From: an uncultured Peptococcaceae bacterium
Lineage (GTDB): Bacteria; Bacillota; Peptococcia; Peptococcales; Peptococcaceae
Direction: 5' to 3'
Assembly: GCA_902496505.1 (NCBI GenBank)
Contig: CABVBB010000160.1
Location: forward strand, 1-5,879
Length of the DNA: 5,879 bases
Shown: in pieces, positions 1-5,829 of the stretch
Numbering within the stretch: position 1 is the stretch's first letter
Layout of the letters: each line of letters opens with the position of its first letter
Position numbers and translations under genes: made by a program
The notes under the pieces: generated by a model
Seen by the model: only the letters and a program-made list of their open reading frames with translations
What the model was told of the DNA's origin: nothing
Database searches by the model: none

Positions 1-1158
1 GAGTTTTTCGGCATACTCCGGCACTTTACCAGTCGCCATACTGACTGGCGGCACCAGGCCAACGTTATTCTTGACTTCCTCATATAGAGAAGAGGGATGG
101 AAAAGCTGATCTTTATTCATATCGTACGCCACACTCATCCACAATCTGACCTTGGAGCCATCGGGTGCGATCTCAAAGGTACGGGCGCAGCGGTTGGCTT
201 TGATTTTTTCGTCCTTGGTCATGACCTCATCGATCAGATCGGGATAATAAACGTCATTCTCCAAAACAGCCAAGGGTTCAGCAGCTTTTTTGGACGTATA
301 GATAGCTACTCGGTCATAAACGCCATCTGCATTTTTGAGGATAAGCGCTGGCCGTTTGACGAAGCCATTAGACGTCAGTACGGTGAATTCTTTGGCGTCA
401 GCAGGTGCACTTTCCCAGCCGACTGCCGGCTTGATCGGGGAATTGACCATATTCAAATTGACCTGTCCCAGAGAAGCGATCTCTGTATCGTAATAGCCTC
501 TGAGTACGGAATGCATTCTGGCATCACCGCCGCCTAAAACGCTCTTCATTGCCGCCGCACCTTGTGACTGATTTTCCTCCACCAGATCATCCATATCCGT
601 GATGACACAGCCCACGCCAGGATTATTGGGCGCATCATGTGCTGTATAGATCACTTCTGGTATATCTTCACTGGCATAAACGATGGTCTCCCAGTCGATG
701 ACAGCCGTACCCATATTGATGCCGCCTGGCTGCGTGCCATCGACCACATAGAGATGGGGATCATCGGAGGTTGGCGGCCAGGAGGAACCAGGCCAATGCC
801 AGACCAGTGTCTTTTTGCCGGCTTCTGCGGTTGCGTTCCAAACCGGCTCCGCTTGACACATGCGAGAGTCTAAGGCGTATATATAGCTGTCTGCATAATC
901 AGGATGAGGATTGAAAAAAGCGGTGATGCCGTGCGTCGCAGGATAGGCGCCGGTAGCCAGAGTCGTCCACTGCGGCGGAGTCACGGTGGGCATAGCACCC
1001 AAGAGCACCAGATCTTCTCTGGCCGAACCACGATCAACAAATACCTGCAAATTAGGCATTTTGCCTTGATCCATAAACTTCTTGGCCAAGCTGGGTTCAA
1101 AACCATCGATACCCAATACCAGTACTTTTTCGGTCAAAGCTTTTCTACTGCATGTCAT
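1..1158 (-). CDS. Alkaline phosphatase superfamily hydrolase (nucleotide pyrophosphatase/phosphodiesterase type), 3' end missing
   Basis: This is the N-terminal 386 codons of a metal-dependent phosphoester hydrolase; the frame stays open to base 1, so the C-terminus lies outside the window. The start is ATG at 1158-1156, behind AAAGGAG at about 9 nt. The first strand carries KVLVLGIDGF, where Asp18 is the expected metal ligand. Residues 55-78 carry the nucleophile region with PTVTPPQW and then TTLATGAYPATHGI; Thr60 aligns with the nucleophile Thr of nucleotide pyrophosphatases (PTKTFPNH-type motif). Family proteins need further Asp/His ligands, usually including a DHG-like motif. I see none in these 386 residues, so they presumably lie past the window edge. 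There is no signal peptide or membrane segment, which suggests a cytoplasmic enzyme. The substrate is unknown; nucleotide, phosphodiester, phosphonate or sulfate ester are all possible. It has its own promoter and is separated from the LysR gene by a terminator. Confidence 0.85.
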   Translation of the reverse strand, partial: MTCSRKALTEKVLVLGIDGFEPSLAKKFMDQGKMPNLQVFVDRGSAREDLVLLGAMPTVTPPQWTTLATGAYPATHGITAFFNPHPDYADSYIYALDSRMCQAEPVWNATAEAGKKTLVWHWPGSSWPPTSDDPHLYVVDGTQPGGINMGTAVIDWETIVYASEDIPEVIYTAHDAPNNPGVGCVITDMDDLVEENQSQGAAAMKSVLGGGDARMHSVLRGYYDTEIASLGQVNLNMVNSPIKPAVGWESAPADAKEFTVLTSNGFVKRPALILKNADGVYDRVAIYTSKKAAEPLAVLENDVYYPDLIDEVMTKDEKIKANRCARTFEIAPDGSKVRLWMSVAYDMNKDQLFHPSSLYEEVKNNVGLVPPVSMATGKVPEYAEKL

Positions 1159-1180
1159 ATCTCAACACTCCTTTTGATGA

Positions 1181-1209
1181 TCTAACGAGGTTCGCTCTGG
1201 CGCCTTAGA
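1181..1209 (-). other. Weak inverted repeat in the phosphatase-gene leader
   Basis: TCTAA at 1181-1185 and TTAGA at 1205-1209 are complementary and enclose a short GAG/CTC pairing and the palindrome GGCGCC. The element lies inside the predicted 5' leader, roughly 25 nt upstream of the ribosome binding site. The stem is only 5 bp with a large interior, so it may be chance. Confidence 0.2.
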
Positions 1210-1235
1210 GCTTTTGTTAAGTTTATCTAATTATT

Positions 1236-1264
1236 ATTATAATCACAGATCATTTATTTGCCAG
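1236..1264 (-). promoter_or_regulatory. Sigma-A-type promoter for the phosphatase-family gene
   Basis: Read on the minus strand, a perfect -10 hexamer TATAAT (1241-1236) is preceded by exactly 17 nt and then CTGGCA (1264-1259), which matches 4 of 6 positions of the TTGACA -35 consensus. A TG dinucleotide lies just upstream of the -10 (TGATTATAAT), one base off the extended -10 spacing. The start site would fall near 1229, giving a leader of about 70 nt. The promoter sits between the LysR terminator and the phosphatase gene, where one is needed. Confidence 0.6.
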
Positions 1265-1320
1265 CAGATATCCCATGTAAGTTCGGTCTGGTTTCAGGCA
1301 AAAACTGCAACATAGTGCAC

Positions 1321-1366
1321 AAAAAATTCCCGAAAGCAGCATCTGCCGCCCTCGGGAATTTTTTTA
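1321..1366 (-). terminator. Intrinsic terminator of the LysR gene, possibly bidirectional
   Basis: TTCCCGA and TCGGGAA form the lower stem, an inner GCAG/CTGC pairing adds to it, and A/T runs flank both sides (AAAAAA on the left, TTTTTTT on the right of the plus strand). On the minus strand this gives a hairpin followed by a run of T, as expected for Rho-independent termination. The TAA stop of the LysR gene (1366-1364) lies within the A/T-rich base of the structure. The symmetry would allow termination from the other direction too, although no plus-strand gene is seen here. Confidence 0.8.
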
Positions 1367-2293
1367 GTGCCCATCGATCATGTTTTTCAGCTGCTCCAAA
1401 AATTCATCGATCAGCTGCTGTTGCTTTTGATAATAACTTTGGTCAGCCACACAGACGATCTCCGTCTCCGGAAAATCTTTTATAGTCAGCATCACTGTGC
1501 CGCTTCGCGCTTTTGAGAGGGCTTTGTTGGGAAACTGCGGCATAAATCCGATCACATCTCCGCTGTCGATATATTGGCGAAAGACCTCCACATTGTTGGT
1601 CTGCACAGCTACATGCACCTTACCTGCTTCCTCTAAGTAGGTAAGCATTGGATTGGGTGCTTTTTCACTGGCCTGAAAGATCGCCAGCTGGTACTTGAGC
1701 AAAGAATGGGCGGCAACCGATTTTTGTCTGGCCAAAGGATGCTGCTGAGAAGTCACCGCACACACCCGCGCTTTACCCAGCACCTGGTAAAAAAGCCGAT
1801 TCAGATCCAGCAAGGCAAATTCACGGTCGCTGTCTCTCATGACGCTCATCAGGTAAAGCCGCGCTTCATTGTTCAAAAGCGCTTTGATCATATCCAGATT
1901 TTCACGTTCGATCAAAGAGATGCGCACTTGTTTATATTTTTGCTTGATCTGCTTGATGGTCTCCGGCAGAGGTCCATGCATCAAAAGCGGCCCTGCGGAT
2001 AATTCCAAATGTCCTCTGAGGCTGCCATAACTGCTGGCTTCTCCAGCGATGCTTTGGTGCATCTCATCAATGATCTGCAGGACCTCTTGGGCATAAGCCG
2101 CCACTTTTTCGCCCTCTTTGGTCAGCGTCACGCCCAACGGGCTGCGCGTCAGCAGCACCACGCCCAATTCATCCTCCAATTTCGTCAGCGCTGCATTGAG
2201 ACTCTGCTGGGTGATATGCAGCCGTTCACTGGCTTTGTTGATCGAAGCGACCCGCGCCGTTTCGACTAAGTATTGCAATTGCTCGATACGCAT
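1364..2293 (-). CDS. LysR-type transcriptional regulator
   Basis: A 309-residue protein, the usual LysR size. Residues 1-60 form the winged helix-turn-helix: MRIEQLQYLVETA, then the recognition region ASERLHITQQSLNAALTKLE (21-40) and the wing DELGVVLLTRSPLGVTLT (41-58). The recognition helix reads TQQSLNAALTKLE where most family members have SQPALSxxIxxLE. Residues from about 90 onward form the two-lobed periplasmic-binding-like effector domain; the effector cannot be read from sequence. The start is ATG at 2293-2291, with AAAGGAG 7 nt upstream. A longer in-frame version beginning near 2335 was rejected because it would begin in the terminator of the preceding gene. Unlike many LysR genes it has no divergent neighbour. 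The gene downstream in the same direction, the phosphatase-family hydrolase, is a possible target, but that is inference. Confidence 0.93.
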   Translation of the reverse strand: MRIEQLQYLVETARVASINKASERLHITQQSLNAALTKLEDELGVVLLTRSPLGVTLTKEGEKVAAYAQEVLQIIDEMHQSIAGEASSYGSLRGHLELSAGPLLMHGPLPETIKQIKQKYKQVRISLIERENLDMIKALLNNEARLYLMSVMRDSDREFALLDLNRLFYQVLGKARVCAVTSQQHPLARQKSVAAHSLLKYQLAIFQASEKAPNPMLTYLEEAGKVHVAVQTNNVEVFRQYIDSGDVIGFMPQFPNKALSKARSGTVMLTIKDFPETEIVCVADQSYYQKQQQLIDEFLEQLKNMIDGH

Positions 2294-2332
2294 GCTACCA
2301 CTCCTTTGTTGGCATTCGTATACCTTAGCGAA

Positions 2333-2368
2333 CAAAAAAAGCCTGCATAGCGATGGGCAGGCTTTTTA
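2333..2368 (-). terminator. Intrinsic terminator after pit
   Basis: AAAAAGCCTGC (2336-2346) pairs perfectly with GCAGGCTTTTT (2357-2367) around a 10-nt loop. On the minus strand the stem is followed by seven T residues. It starts about 10 nt beyond the pit stop codon and ends about 40 nt before the LysR start. The A/T flanks are symmetrical, so it could work in both directions. Confidence 0.88.
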
Positions 2369-2377
2369 TCCGTTCCT

Positions 2378-3373
2378 TTAGAACAATATCCATTCCAGCA
2401 CGACCTCGGCCAGACCGCCTAGGAACATAGTGATCGGCAGCGTGACGACCCAGGCGATGACGATATTTTGCGCGACGCCCCATTTGACGGCGGAGAAGCG
2501 TTTGGCGCTGCCCATGCCCATGATGGAGGTGGTGATGACCTGGGTGGTGCTCACTGGGGCACCGAGGAAGCTCATGAGCTCGATGACCAGCGCAGAGGAA
2601 GTCTGGGCAGCAAAGCCGCCGATGGGGTGGAGTTTGGTGACGCCATTGCCCATGGTGCGCATGATCTTCCAGCCGCCGATCATCGTGCCGGTGGCCATGG
2701 TGACGGCGCAGGCGACCTTGACCCACAAGGGGACGCCGGCATCGCCTGCTAAGAGGCCGCTGCTGACCAGAGAAAGGGTGATGATACCCATGGTCTTCTG
2801 CGCGTCGTTGTTGCCGTGCGAATAAGCGACCAGCGCTGCGGAAAAAACCTGCAGTTTGAGGAAGACTTTATTGACTTTGCGCTGCGACCAATTGACGCAG
2901 AGCTGATAGAGCAGCTTCATCGCGCCGAAGCCGACAATAAAGCCCAAAAGCGGCGACATGAAGATGGGGATGATGACCTTATGCAGCACGCCGCCCCAAA
3001 TGACCGCTTGGGTGGACATGGTGTGCAGGATAGTCGCGCCCAAAAGCCCGCCGATGAGCGCATGGGAGGAGCTGCTGGGGATCCCCAGATACCAGGTGAT
3101 GAGGTTCCAGGCGATAGCGGCTAAGAGCGCCGCTAAAATAACGTATTCCTCCAGCTGGATGCTGACCAAGCCTTTGGAAATAGTGGTGGCGACCTTTTCG
3201 CTGACCAGGGCGCCGACGAAATTCATCACCGCGGCCATCAAGATGGCCTGCTTAGCGGTCAGAGCTTTGGTAAAAACAGACGTGGCAATAGCATTGGCCG
3301 TATCGTGGAAACCGTTGACAAATTCAAAGAGCAGCGCCGCCACGATGACCACGACCAGAAGCGTGCTAAGCAT
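2378..3373 (-). CDS. pit: PiT-family inorganic phosphate permease
   Basis: A 331-residue integral membrane protein of the PiT family (PF01384), which imports inorganic phosphate, commonly as a neutral metal-phosphate complex in bacteria. Both halves of the family's internal repeat are visible. The N-terminal signature is FVNGFHDTANAIA (18-30), followed by GIPSSSSHALIGG (97-109). The C-terminal signature is YSHGNNDAQKTMG (184-196), followed by GAPVSTTQVITTSIMG (271-286). The paired Asp residues (Asp24 and Asp190) and Asn27/Asn189 are those expected for phosphate transport. Hydrophobic segments occur throughout, and a hydrophilic stretch around 160-175 corresponds to the central loop. The length is typical of short bacterial forms. 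The start ATG lies inside the end of the DUF47 gene (8-bp overlap), so translation is likely coupled. A G-rich stretch (GGGGTGG) about 9 nt upstream can serve as ribosome binding site. Confidence 0.96.
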   Translation of the reverse strand: MLSTLLVVVIVAALLFEFVNGFHDTANAIATSVFTKALTAKQAILMAAVMNFVGALVSEKVATTISKGLVSIQLEEYVILAALLAAIAWNLITWYLGIPSSSSHALIGGLLGATILHTMSTQAVIWGGVLHKVIIPIFMSPLLGFIVGFGAMKLLYQLCVNWSQRKVNKVFLKLQVFSAALVAYSHGNNDAQKTMGIITLSLVSSGLLAGDAGVPLWVKVACAVTMATGTMIGGWKIMRTMGNGVTKLHPIGGFAAQTSSALVIELMSFLGAPVSTTQVITTSIMGMGSAKRFSAVKWGVAQNIVIAWVVTLPITMFLGGLAEVVLEWILF

Positions 3374-3992
3374 CTTTGATGACCACCCCTTCTATGGTAT
3401 TCGCCACATCCTCGCAGGCATCCAGGCCGTCTTCAAAGAGCTCATACAGCTGCTGCCACTTGATCAGCGTGATGGCATCCTTTTCGACCAAAAACAGCTC
3501 CTGCAGGATCTCCCGGTAAAAGGTGTCGCCCTCGTTTTCCAAGCGATTGATCTCGATGATCGCCCGGCGCACCGTGTTTTCACTTTTCTTGAGCGTCTTC
3601 AAGCCGTGCACCAGCTTGTCCAGTTCCGTAATAGCGCTCAGGATCAGATTGGTCATGATGACGACTTCTGAACGGATCTCTTGTACATTGAATACCAGAA
3701 AACGGCTGGCGATCTTCTCCAAAACGTCCACGATACTGTCCAGCCCTTTGGTGATGGCGATGATATCCTCCCGATCAAAGGGGGTGATGAAGGATTCGTT
3801 GAGTTCTTTGAGCAGCCTGTGGGCCACATTGTCTCCAGCGATCTCCAGTTCCTTCAAATGGGTGACCTTGTCGTCTACGTCCGTGTAGTTTTTGACCAGA
3901 TCCTCAAAGGCCGCACCGGCCAGACTGATGTTTTCCACGGCTTCAATGAACAGATCAAAAAATATGTCCTCTTTCTTTTTGACGCCTAGCAT
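3366..3992 (-). CDS. DUF47 (PhoU-like) protein, partner of the PiT permease
   Basis: A 208-residue, mostly helical protein of the DUF47 / PhoU-divergent family (PF01865). Visible family features are the N-terminal DIFFDLFIEAVENI (9-22), the first metal-binding type motif ELEIAGD (48-54, Glu50 and Asp54), the near-invariant FITPFDREDI (68-77), and a second metal-type motif LENEGD (151-156, Glu152 and Asp156). Such proteins are encoded next to PiT transporters in many bacteria and are thought to bind metals and modulate transport; Bacillus subtilis has a comparable ykaA-pit pair. The start ATG at 3992-3990 gives the usual family length and follows GGGAGGG at about 11 nt, a slightly long spacing. 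A longer reading with a TTG start near 4103 would run through the probable promoter and leader and was rejected. It is the first gene of the two-gene unit. Confidence 0.94.
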   Translation of the reverse strand: MLGVKKKEDIFFDLFIEAVENISLAGAAFEDLVKNYTDVDDKVTHLKELEIAGDNVAHRLLKELNESFITPFDREDIIAITKGLDSIVDVLEKIASRFLVFNVQEIRSEVVIMTNLILSAITELDKLVHGLKTLKKSENTVRRAIIEINRLENEGDTFYREILQELFLVEKDAITLIKWQQLYELFEDGLDACEDVANTIEGVVIKDA

Positions 3993-4090
3993 AAAATGAT
4001 CGTCCCTCCCTATAGAAGCGTCCGGCACTTTTTTACCCGCAGATCGAGCCGGATACCTCCCTAATAATATTCGTCCCTTACATTGTACAT
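3993..4090 (-). promoter_or_regulatory. Putative promoter and structured leader of the DUF47-pit unit
   Basis: On the minus strand TACAAT (4087-4082) matches 5 of 6 bases of the -10 consensus, but no good -35 hexamer lies at the right distance, so the promoter call is tentative. The leader of about 80 nt then contains AGGGAGG (4062-4056), a perfect 6-bp inverted repeat (TCCGGC at 4053-4048, GCCGGA at 4026-4021) with a 21-nt loop, and a second GGGAGGG (about 4011-4004) that serves the DUF47 gene. No PhoP-type direct repeat was recognised. Confidence 0.35.
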
Positions 4091-4149
4091 GATAGCGGCG
4101 CAAAGCGGCACGTTTTTCTAACGATTTATTGATAAAAAAATGTAAGTTT

Positions 4150-4179
4150 TAAAAGCACCTTCCGTTATGGACGCTTTTA
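4150..4179 (-). terminator. Terminator-like hairpin after the PF06541 gene
   Basis: TAAAAGC (4150-4156) pairs with GCTTTTA (4173-4179), and an inner TCC/GGA pairing extends the stem around a GTTAT loop. The stop codon TAA of the gene (4179-4177) is inside the stem. On the minus strand the T-run after the stem is interrupted (TTTTAAAACTTACA, then TTTTTTT), so this is weaker than the other terminators in the window. Confidence 0.5.
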
Positions 4180-4911
4180 TAGGTCCTGGGCTTCCTCTTC
4201 GGGCAGCTCCGGCACCTGGACTGACGATTTTTCAGAGATAAAGACCATATTGGTGTACGTTTTTTTCATGCGGGCATCGGAATAATGCTGATCCAGAAAA
4301 TATTCTACACTATTGGCAGCAGCGCGGCCCATGATGCGCCCCTTCCAGCGCGCCACAGCCAAAGCAGAGAGCACGCAGTCGATGGCAAGGAGCACCAAAA
4401 GCACCCACGTCAGCGGGATACCGATATCGTTAGGCAGCCACAGCAGCGCCGCGGCAAAGCGCGGATAAAATTCCTTCACCCAAATGATGGCCAATATCCC
4501 CCAAAACAGCGCATAGAGCAGATTGATCCGCCCGTGCAGATTGAAGGGCAGGCGGGAATAATCCCACGAAGTGGAGCCGAAGCCTTTTTCCTGCACCCAA
4601 GAGCACACATATTCCACCACACTGCCGATGAGCGCGCCGGCAATGAGGATCACTCCATCCCGCGCGCCCCGCACTGGATAAAGCCCCACGGCCAGCGCCA
4701 CCGCCCCGATGCCGTAGACGGGGCTGAACGGCCCGTACAAAAGCCCGGTGCGATTTTCGTAATGGTGTCTGCTCAAAAGGCACCACAGTGTCTCGACCAC
4801 CACCCCCAGCACACTGCCTACTAAAAAGATCCAAAACAGCTTGTAAAAACCCAGCCCTTGGGAAAAATGATCCATGATCTTGGCATAATAATCGACGATC
4901 ACGCTTGGCAT
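4177..4911 (-). CDS. PF06541 (CmpB / putative ABC-transporter type IV) membrane protein
   Basis: A 244-residue membrane protein. It belongs to the family named 'putative ABC-transporter type IV' (PF06541), whose biochemical role is not established. Membrane segments are seen at about 23-46, 64-80, 86-104, 131-146 and 166-190. The conserved family stretches lie between them: ENRTGLLYGPFSPVYGIG (52-69) and GSTSWDYSRLPFNLHGRIN (112-130), along with Glu40 in the first segment and Glu100 in the third. The C-terminal 50 residues are hydrophilic and end in an acidic tail (ELPEEEAQDL). No ATPase gene is adjacent, so a true ABC transporter role cannot be supported here. The start is ATG at 4911-4909, with AGAGGTG 6 nt upstream; an in-frame GTG at 4920 lies inside that ribosome binding site and was rejected. 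It appears to be a single-gene unit between two terminators. Confidence 0.88.
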   Translation of the reverse strand: MPSVIVDYYAKIMDHFSQGLGFYKLFWIFLVGSVLGVVVETLWCLLSRHHYENRTGLLYGPFSPVYGIGAVALAVGLYPVRGARDGVILIAGALIGSVVEYVCSWVQEKGFGSTSWDYSRLPFNLHGRINLLYALFWGILAIIWVKEFYPRFAAALLWLPNDIGIPLTWVLLVLLAIDCVLSALAVARWKGRIMGRAAANSVEYFLDQHYSDARMKKTYTNMVFISEKSSVQVPELPEEEAQDL

Positions 4912-4934
4912 AGCCAGCACCTCTGTTTCTTATA

Positions 4935-4954
4935 TTTTGACCAATTTCGACCAA
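4935..4954 (-). repeat. Tandem 10-bp direct repeat upstream of the PF06541 gene
   Basis: TTTTGACCAA (4935-4944) and TTTCGACCAA (4945-4954) abut directly and agree at 9 of 10 positions; on the minus strand they read TTGGTCGAAA then TTGGTCAAAA. A spacing of 10 bp is one helical turn, as in operators bound by two protomers on one face. They sit about 24 nt upstream of the start codon, right next to a -10-like TATAAG (4934-4929). The function is unknown. Confidence 0.35.
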
Positions 4955-4985
4955 CTGCCGTTAAGTTAAGGCCGCAGACTGCAAA

Positions 4986-5001
4986 ATCCTGCTGTCAGGA
5001 T
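4986..5001. other. Perfect short hairpin in the rpsR-PF06541 intergenic region
   Basis: ATCCTG, loop CTGT, CAGGAT forms a 6-bp perfect stem with a tetraloop. It lies between the rpsR terminator and the PF06541 gene. It could be an operator or a leader structure; it is not followed by a T-run on the minus strand, and on the plus strand the T-run begins only about 10 nt later. The remainder of this 188-base gap shows no gene. Confidence 0.25.
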
Positions 5002-5045
5002 AAAATTTAATCTTTTTTCTTTGCCGCTTTTTTTGCACCGCACAC

Positions 5046-5083
5046 CAAAAAAGCCCCTGCTGGTCATCCCAGCAGGGGCTTTG
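5046..5083 (-). terminator. Strong intrinsic terminator of the rpsF-ssb-rpsR operon
   Basis: AAAGCCCCTGCTGG (5050-5063) pairs without mismatch with CCAGCAGGGGCTTT (5069-5082) around a 5-nt loop. On the minus strand the GC-rich 14-bp stem runs into six T residues. It begins 17 nt after the rpsR stop codon, so the ribosomal operon ends here and does not extend into the PF06541 gene. Confidence 0.92.
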
Positions 5084-5099
5084 ATCGCATAAATTATGC

Positions 5100-5342
5100 T
5101 CACTCAGTAGTGAATGGCAGTAATGCCATGACTCTGGCTCTTTTGATAGCGACTGTCAAAGCTCTCTGATGCTTTGCGCAGTTGCCGGAAATACGTCTGG
5201 GGAGGATCTTGCCTCTCTCAGTGATGTATTTCTTCAATTTTGCTACGTCTTTATAATCGATTTCCTCGACTTTATCGACACAGAAAGCGCAGACTCTCTT
5301 CTTGGGCTTTCTGCCGCCACGATCTCTTTTAACGCCAGCCAT
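5100..5342 (-). CDS. rpsR: 30S ribosomal protein S18
   Basis: An 80-residue, very basic protein matching bacterial S18 along its whole length. It pairs with S6 in the platform of the 30S subunit and binds 16S rRNA. The core is clear: [20 protein letters not shown] (29-48), [14 protein letters not shown] (49-62) and [13 protein letters not shown] (65-77). Cys18 and Cys21 (VCAFC) together with Cys55 and His58 (NCAKH) make this the cysteine-containing, probably zinc-binding, version of S18. The basic N-terminus ([11 protein letters not shown]) is typical. The ATG at 5342-5340 follows GGAAGGAG at about 8 nt. It lies 17 nt downstream of ssb and is the last gene of the operon. Confidence 0.98.
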   Translation of the reverse strand: MAGVKRDRGGRKPKKRVCAFCVDKVEEIDYKDVAKLKKYITERGKILPRRISGNCAKHQRALTVAIKRARVMALLPFTTE

Positions 5343-5359
5343 TGTTTATCTCTCCTTCC

Positions 5360-5791
5360 TCAAAAAGGTACATCGTTATCGTCAAACACAATTTCCTCGC
5401 CCAGGCTGTCCATAGAACCGCCAAAACCACCGTTTGACCGTTCTTGAGGCCGCTGCTGCGCACCGCCTTGTCCCTGACCGTTGCTCAAAAATTCCACATT
5501 GTCAGCGATGACTTCTGTGACCCATCTGCGCTGTCCGTCGTTGCCGTCAAAAGAACGGATCTGTAAACGTCCTTCGACTGCGGTCTGACGGCCCTTGCTC
5601 AAATATTTGGCACAGTTCTCCGCTGCTTTGTTCCAGACGACGATATTGATGAAATCTGCTTCTCTCTCGCCGCTCTGGCTGGTGAAACGTCGGTCAACAG
5701 CTAAGGTAAAGCTGCAAACTGCCGCACCGCTGGGGGTGTATCTCAACTCAGGATCTTTGGTAAGACGTCCTATTAAAAAAATCTTGTTCAT
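5360..5791 (-). CDS. ssb: Single-stranded DNA-binding protein
   Basis: A 143-residue SSB that coats single-stranded DNA during replication, repair and recombination, usually as a homotetramer. Residues 1-104 form the OB fold: [20 protein letters not shown] (1-20), the FTLAVDR strand (28-34), [19 protein letters not shown] (46-64) and [16 protein letters not shown] (66-81), with aromatic DNA-stacking positions Trp53, Phe81 and Trp90. Residues 105-126 are a short Gly/Gln/Arg-rich disordered linker. The C-terminus DDNDVPF is the acidic tip that recruits partner proteins in the replisome and repair machinery. The start is ATG at 5791-5789, with AAAGGGTG upstream. A longer in-frame start at 5842 would overlap the end of rpsF and add residues foreign to the family. 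The gene is 38 nt from rpsF and 17 nt from rpsR. Confidence 0.97.
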   Translation of the reverse strand: MNKIFLIGRLTKDPELRYTPSGAAVCSFTLAVDRRFTSQSGEREADFINIVVWNKAAENCAKYLSKGRQTAVEGRLQIRSFDGNDGQRRWVTEVIADNVEFLSNGQGQGGAQQRPQERSNGGFGGSMDSLGEEIVFDDNDVPF

Positions 5792-5829
5792 TTGTTTACA
5801 CCCTTTCTGGTCAAACAAAGGTAACGAAA

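Noticed and set aside
97..1185. Plus-strand open frames of 78 to 146 codons (97-537, 637-873, 904-1185)
   Set aside because: They lie opposite the phosphatase-family gene, show no recognisable domains, and are antisense shadows of a clearly coding minus-strand frame.
1159..1320. Riboswitch or small RNA upstream of the phosphatase-family gene
   Set aside because: Only a weak 5-bp inverted repeat is seen; no known riboswitch core or second terminator/antiterminator pair could be recognised.
2325..2726. Minus-strand 133-codon frame rich in His, Arg and Gly
   Set aside because: It is an alternate frame of the pit C-terminal coding region, and its His-rich look comes from reading CAC/CAT out of frame. 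It ends inside the terminator.
2958..3671. Plus-strand 237-codon open frame
   Set aside because: It is antisense to both pit and the DUF47 gene, with no ribosome binding site or family match, while both minus-strand proteins match families along their full length.
3993..4103. N-terminal extension of the DUF47 protein from a TTG codon
   Set aside because: The added residues do not belong to the family, and the stretch contains the likely promoter and leader hairpin; ATG at 3992 has a ribosome binding site.
4912..4920. GTG start for the PF06541 gene
   Set aside because: The GTG is part of the AGAGGTG ribosome binding site that serves the ATG at 4911.
4430..4954. Minus-strand 174-codon frame and the opposing plus-strand 179-codon frame at 4285-4824
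   Set aside because: Both are shadows of the PF06541 gene, which has membrane segments and family motifs in its own frame.
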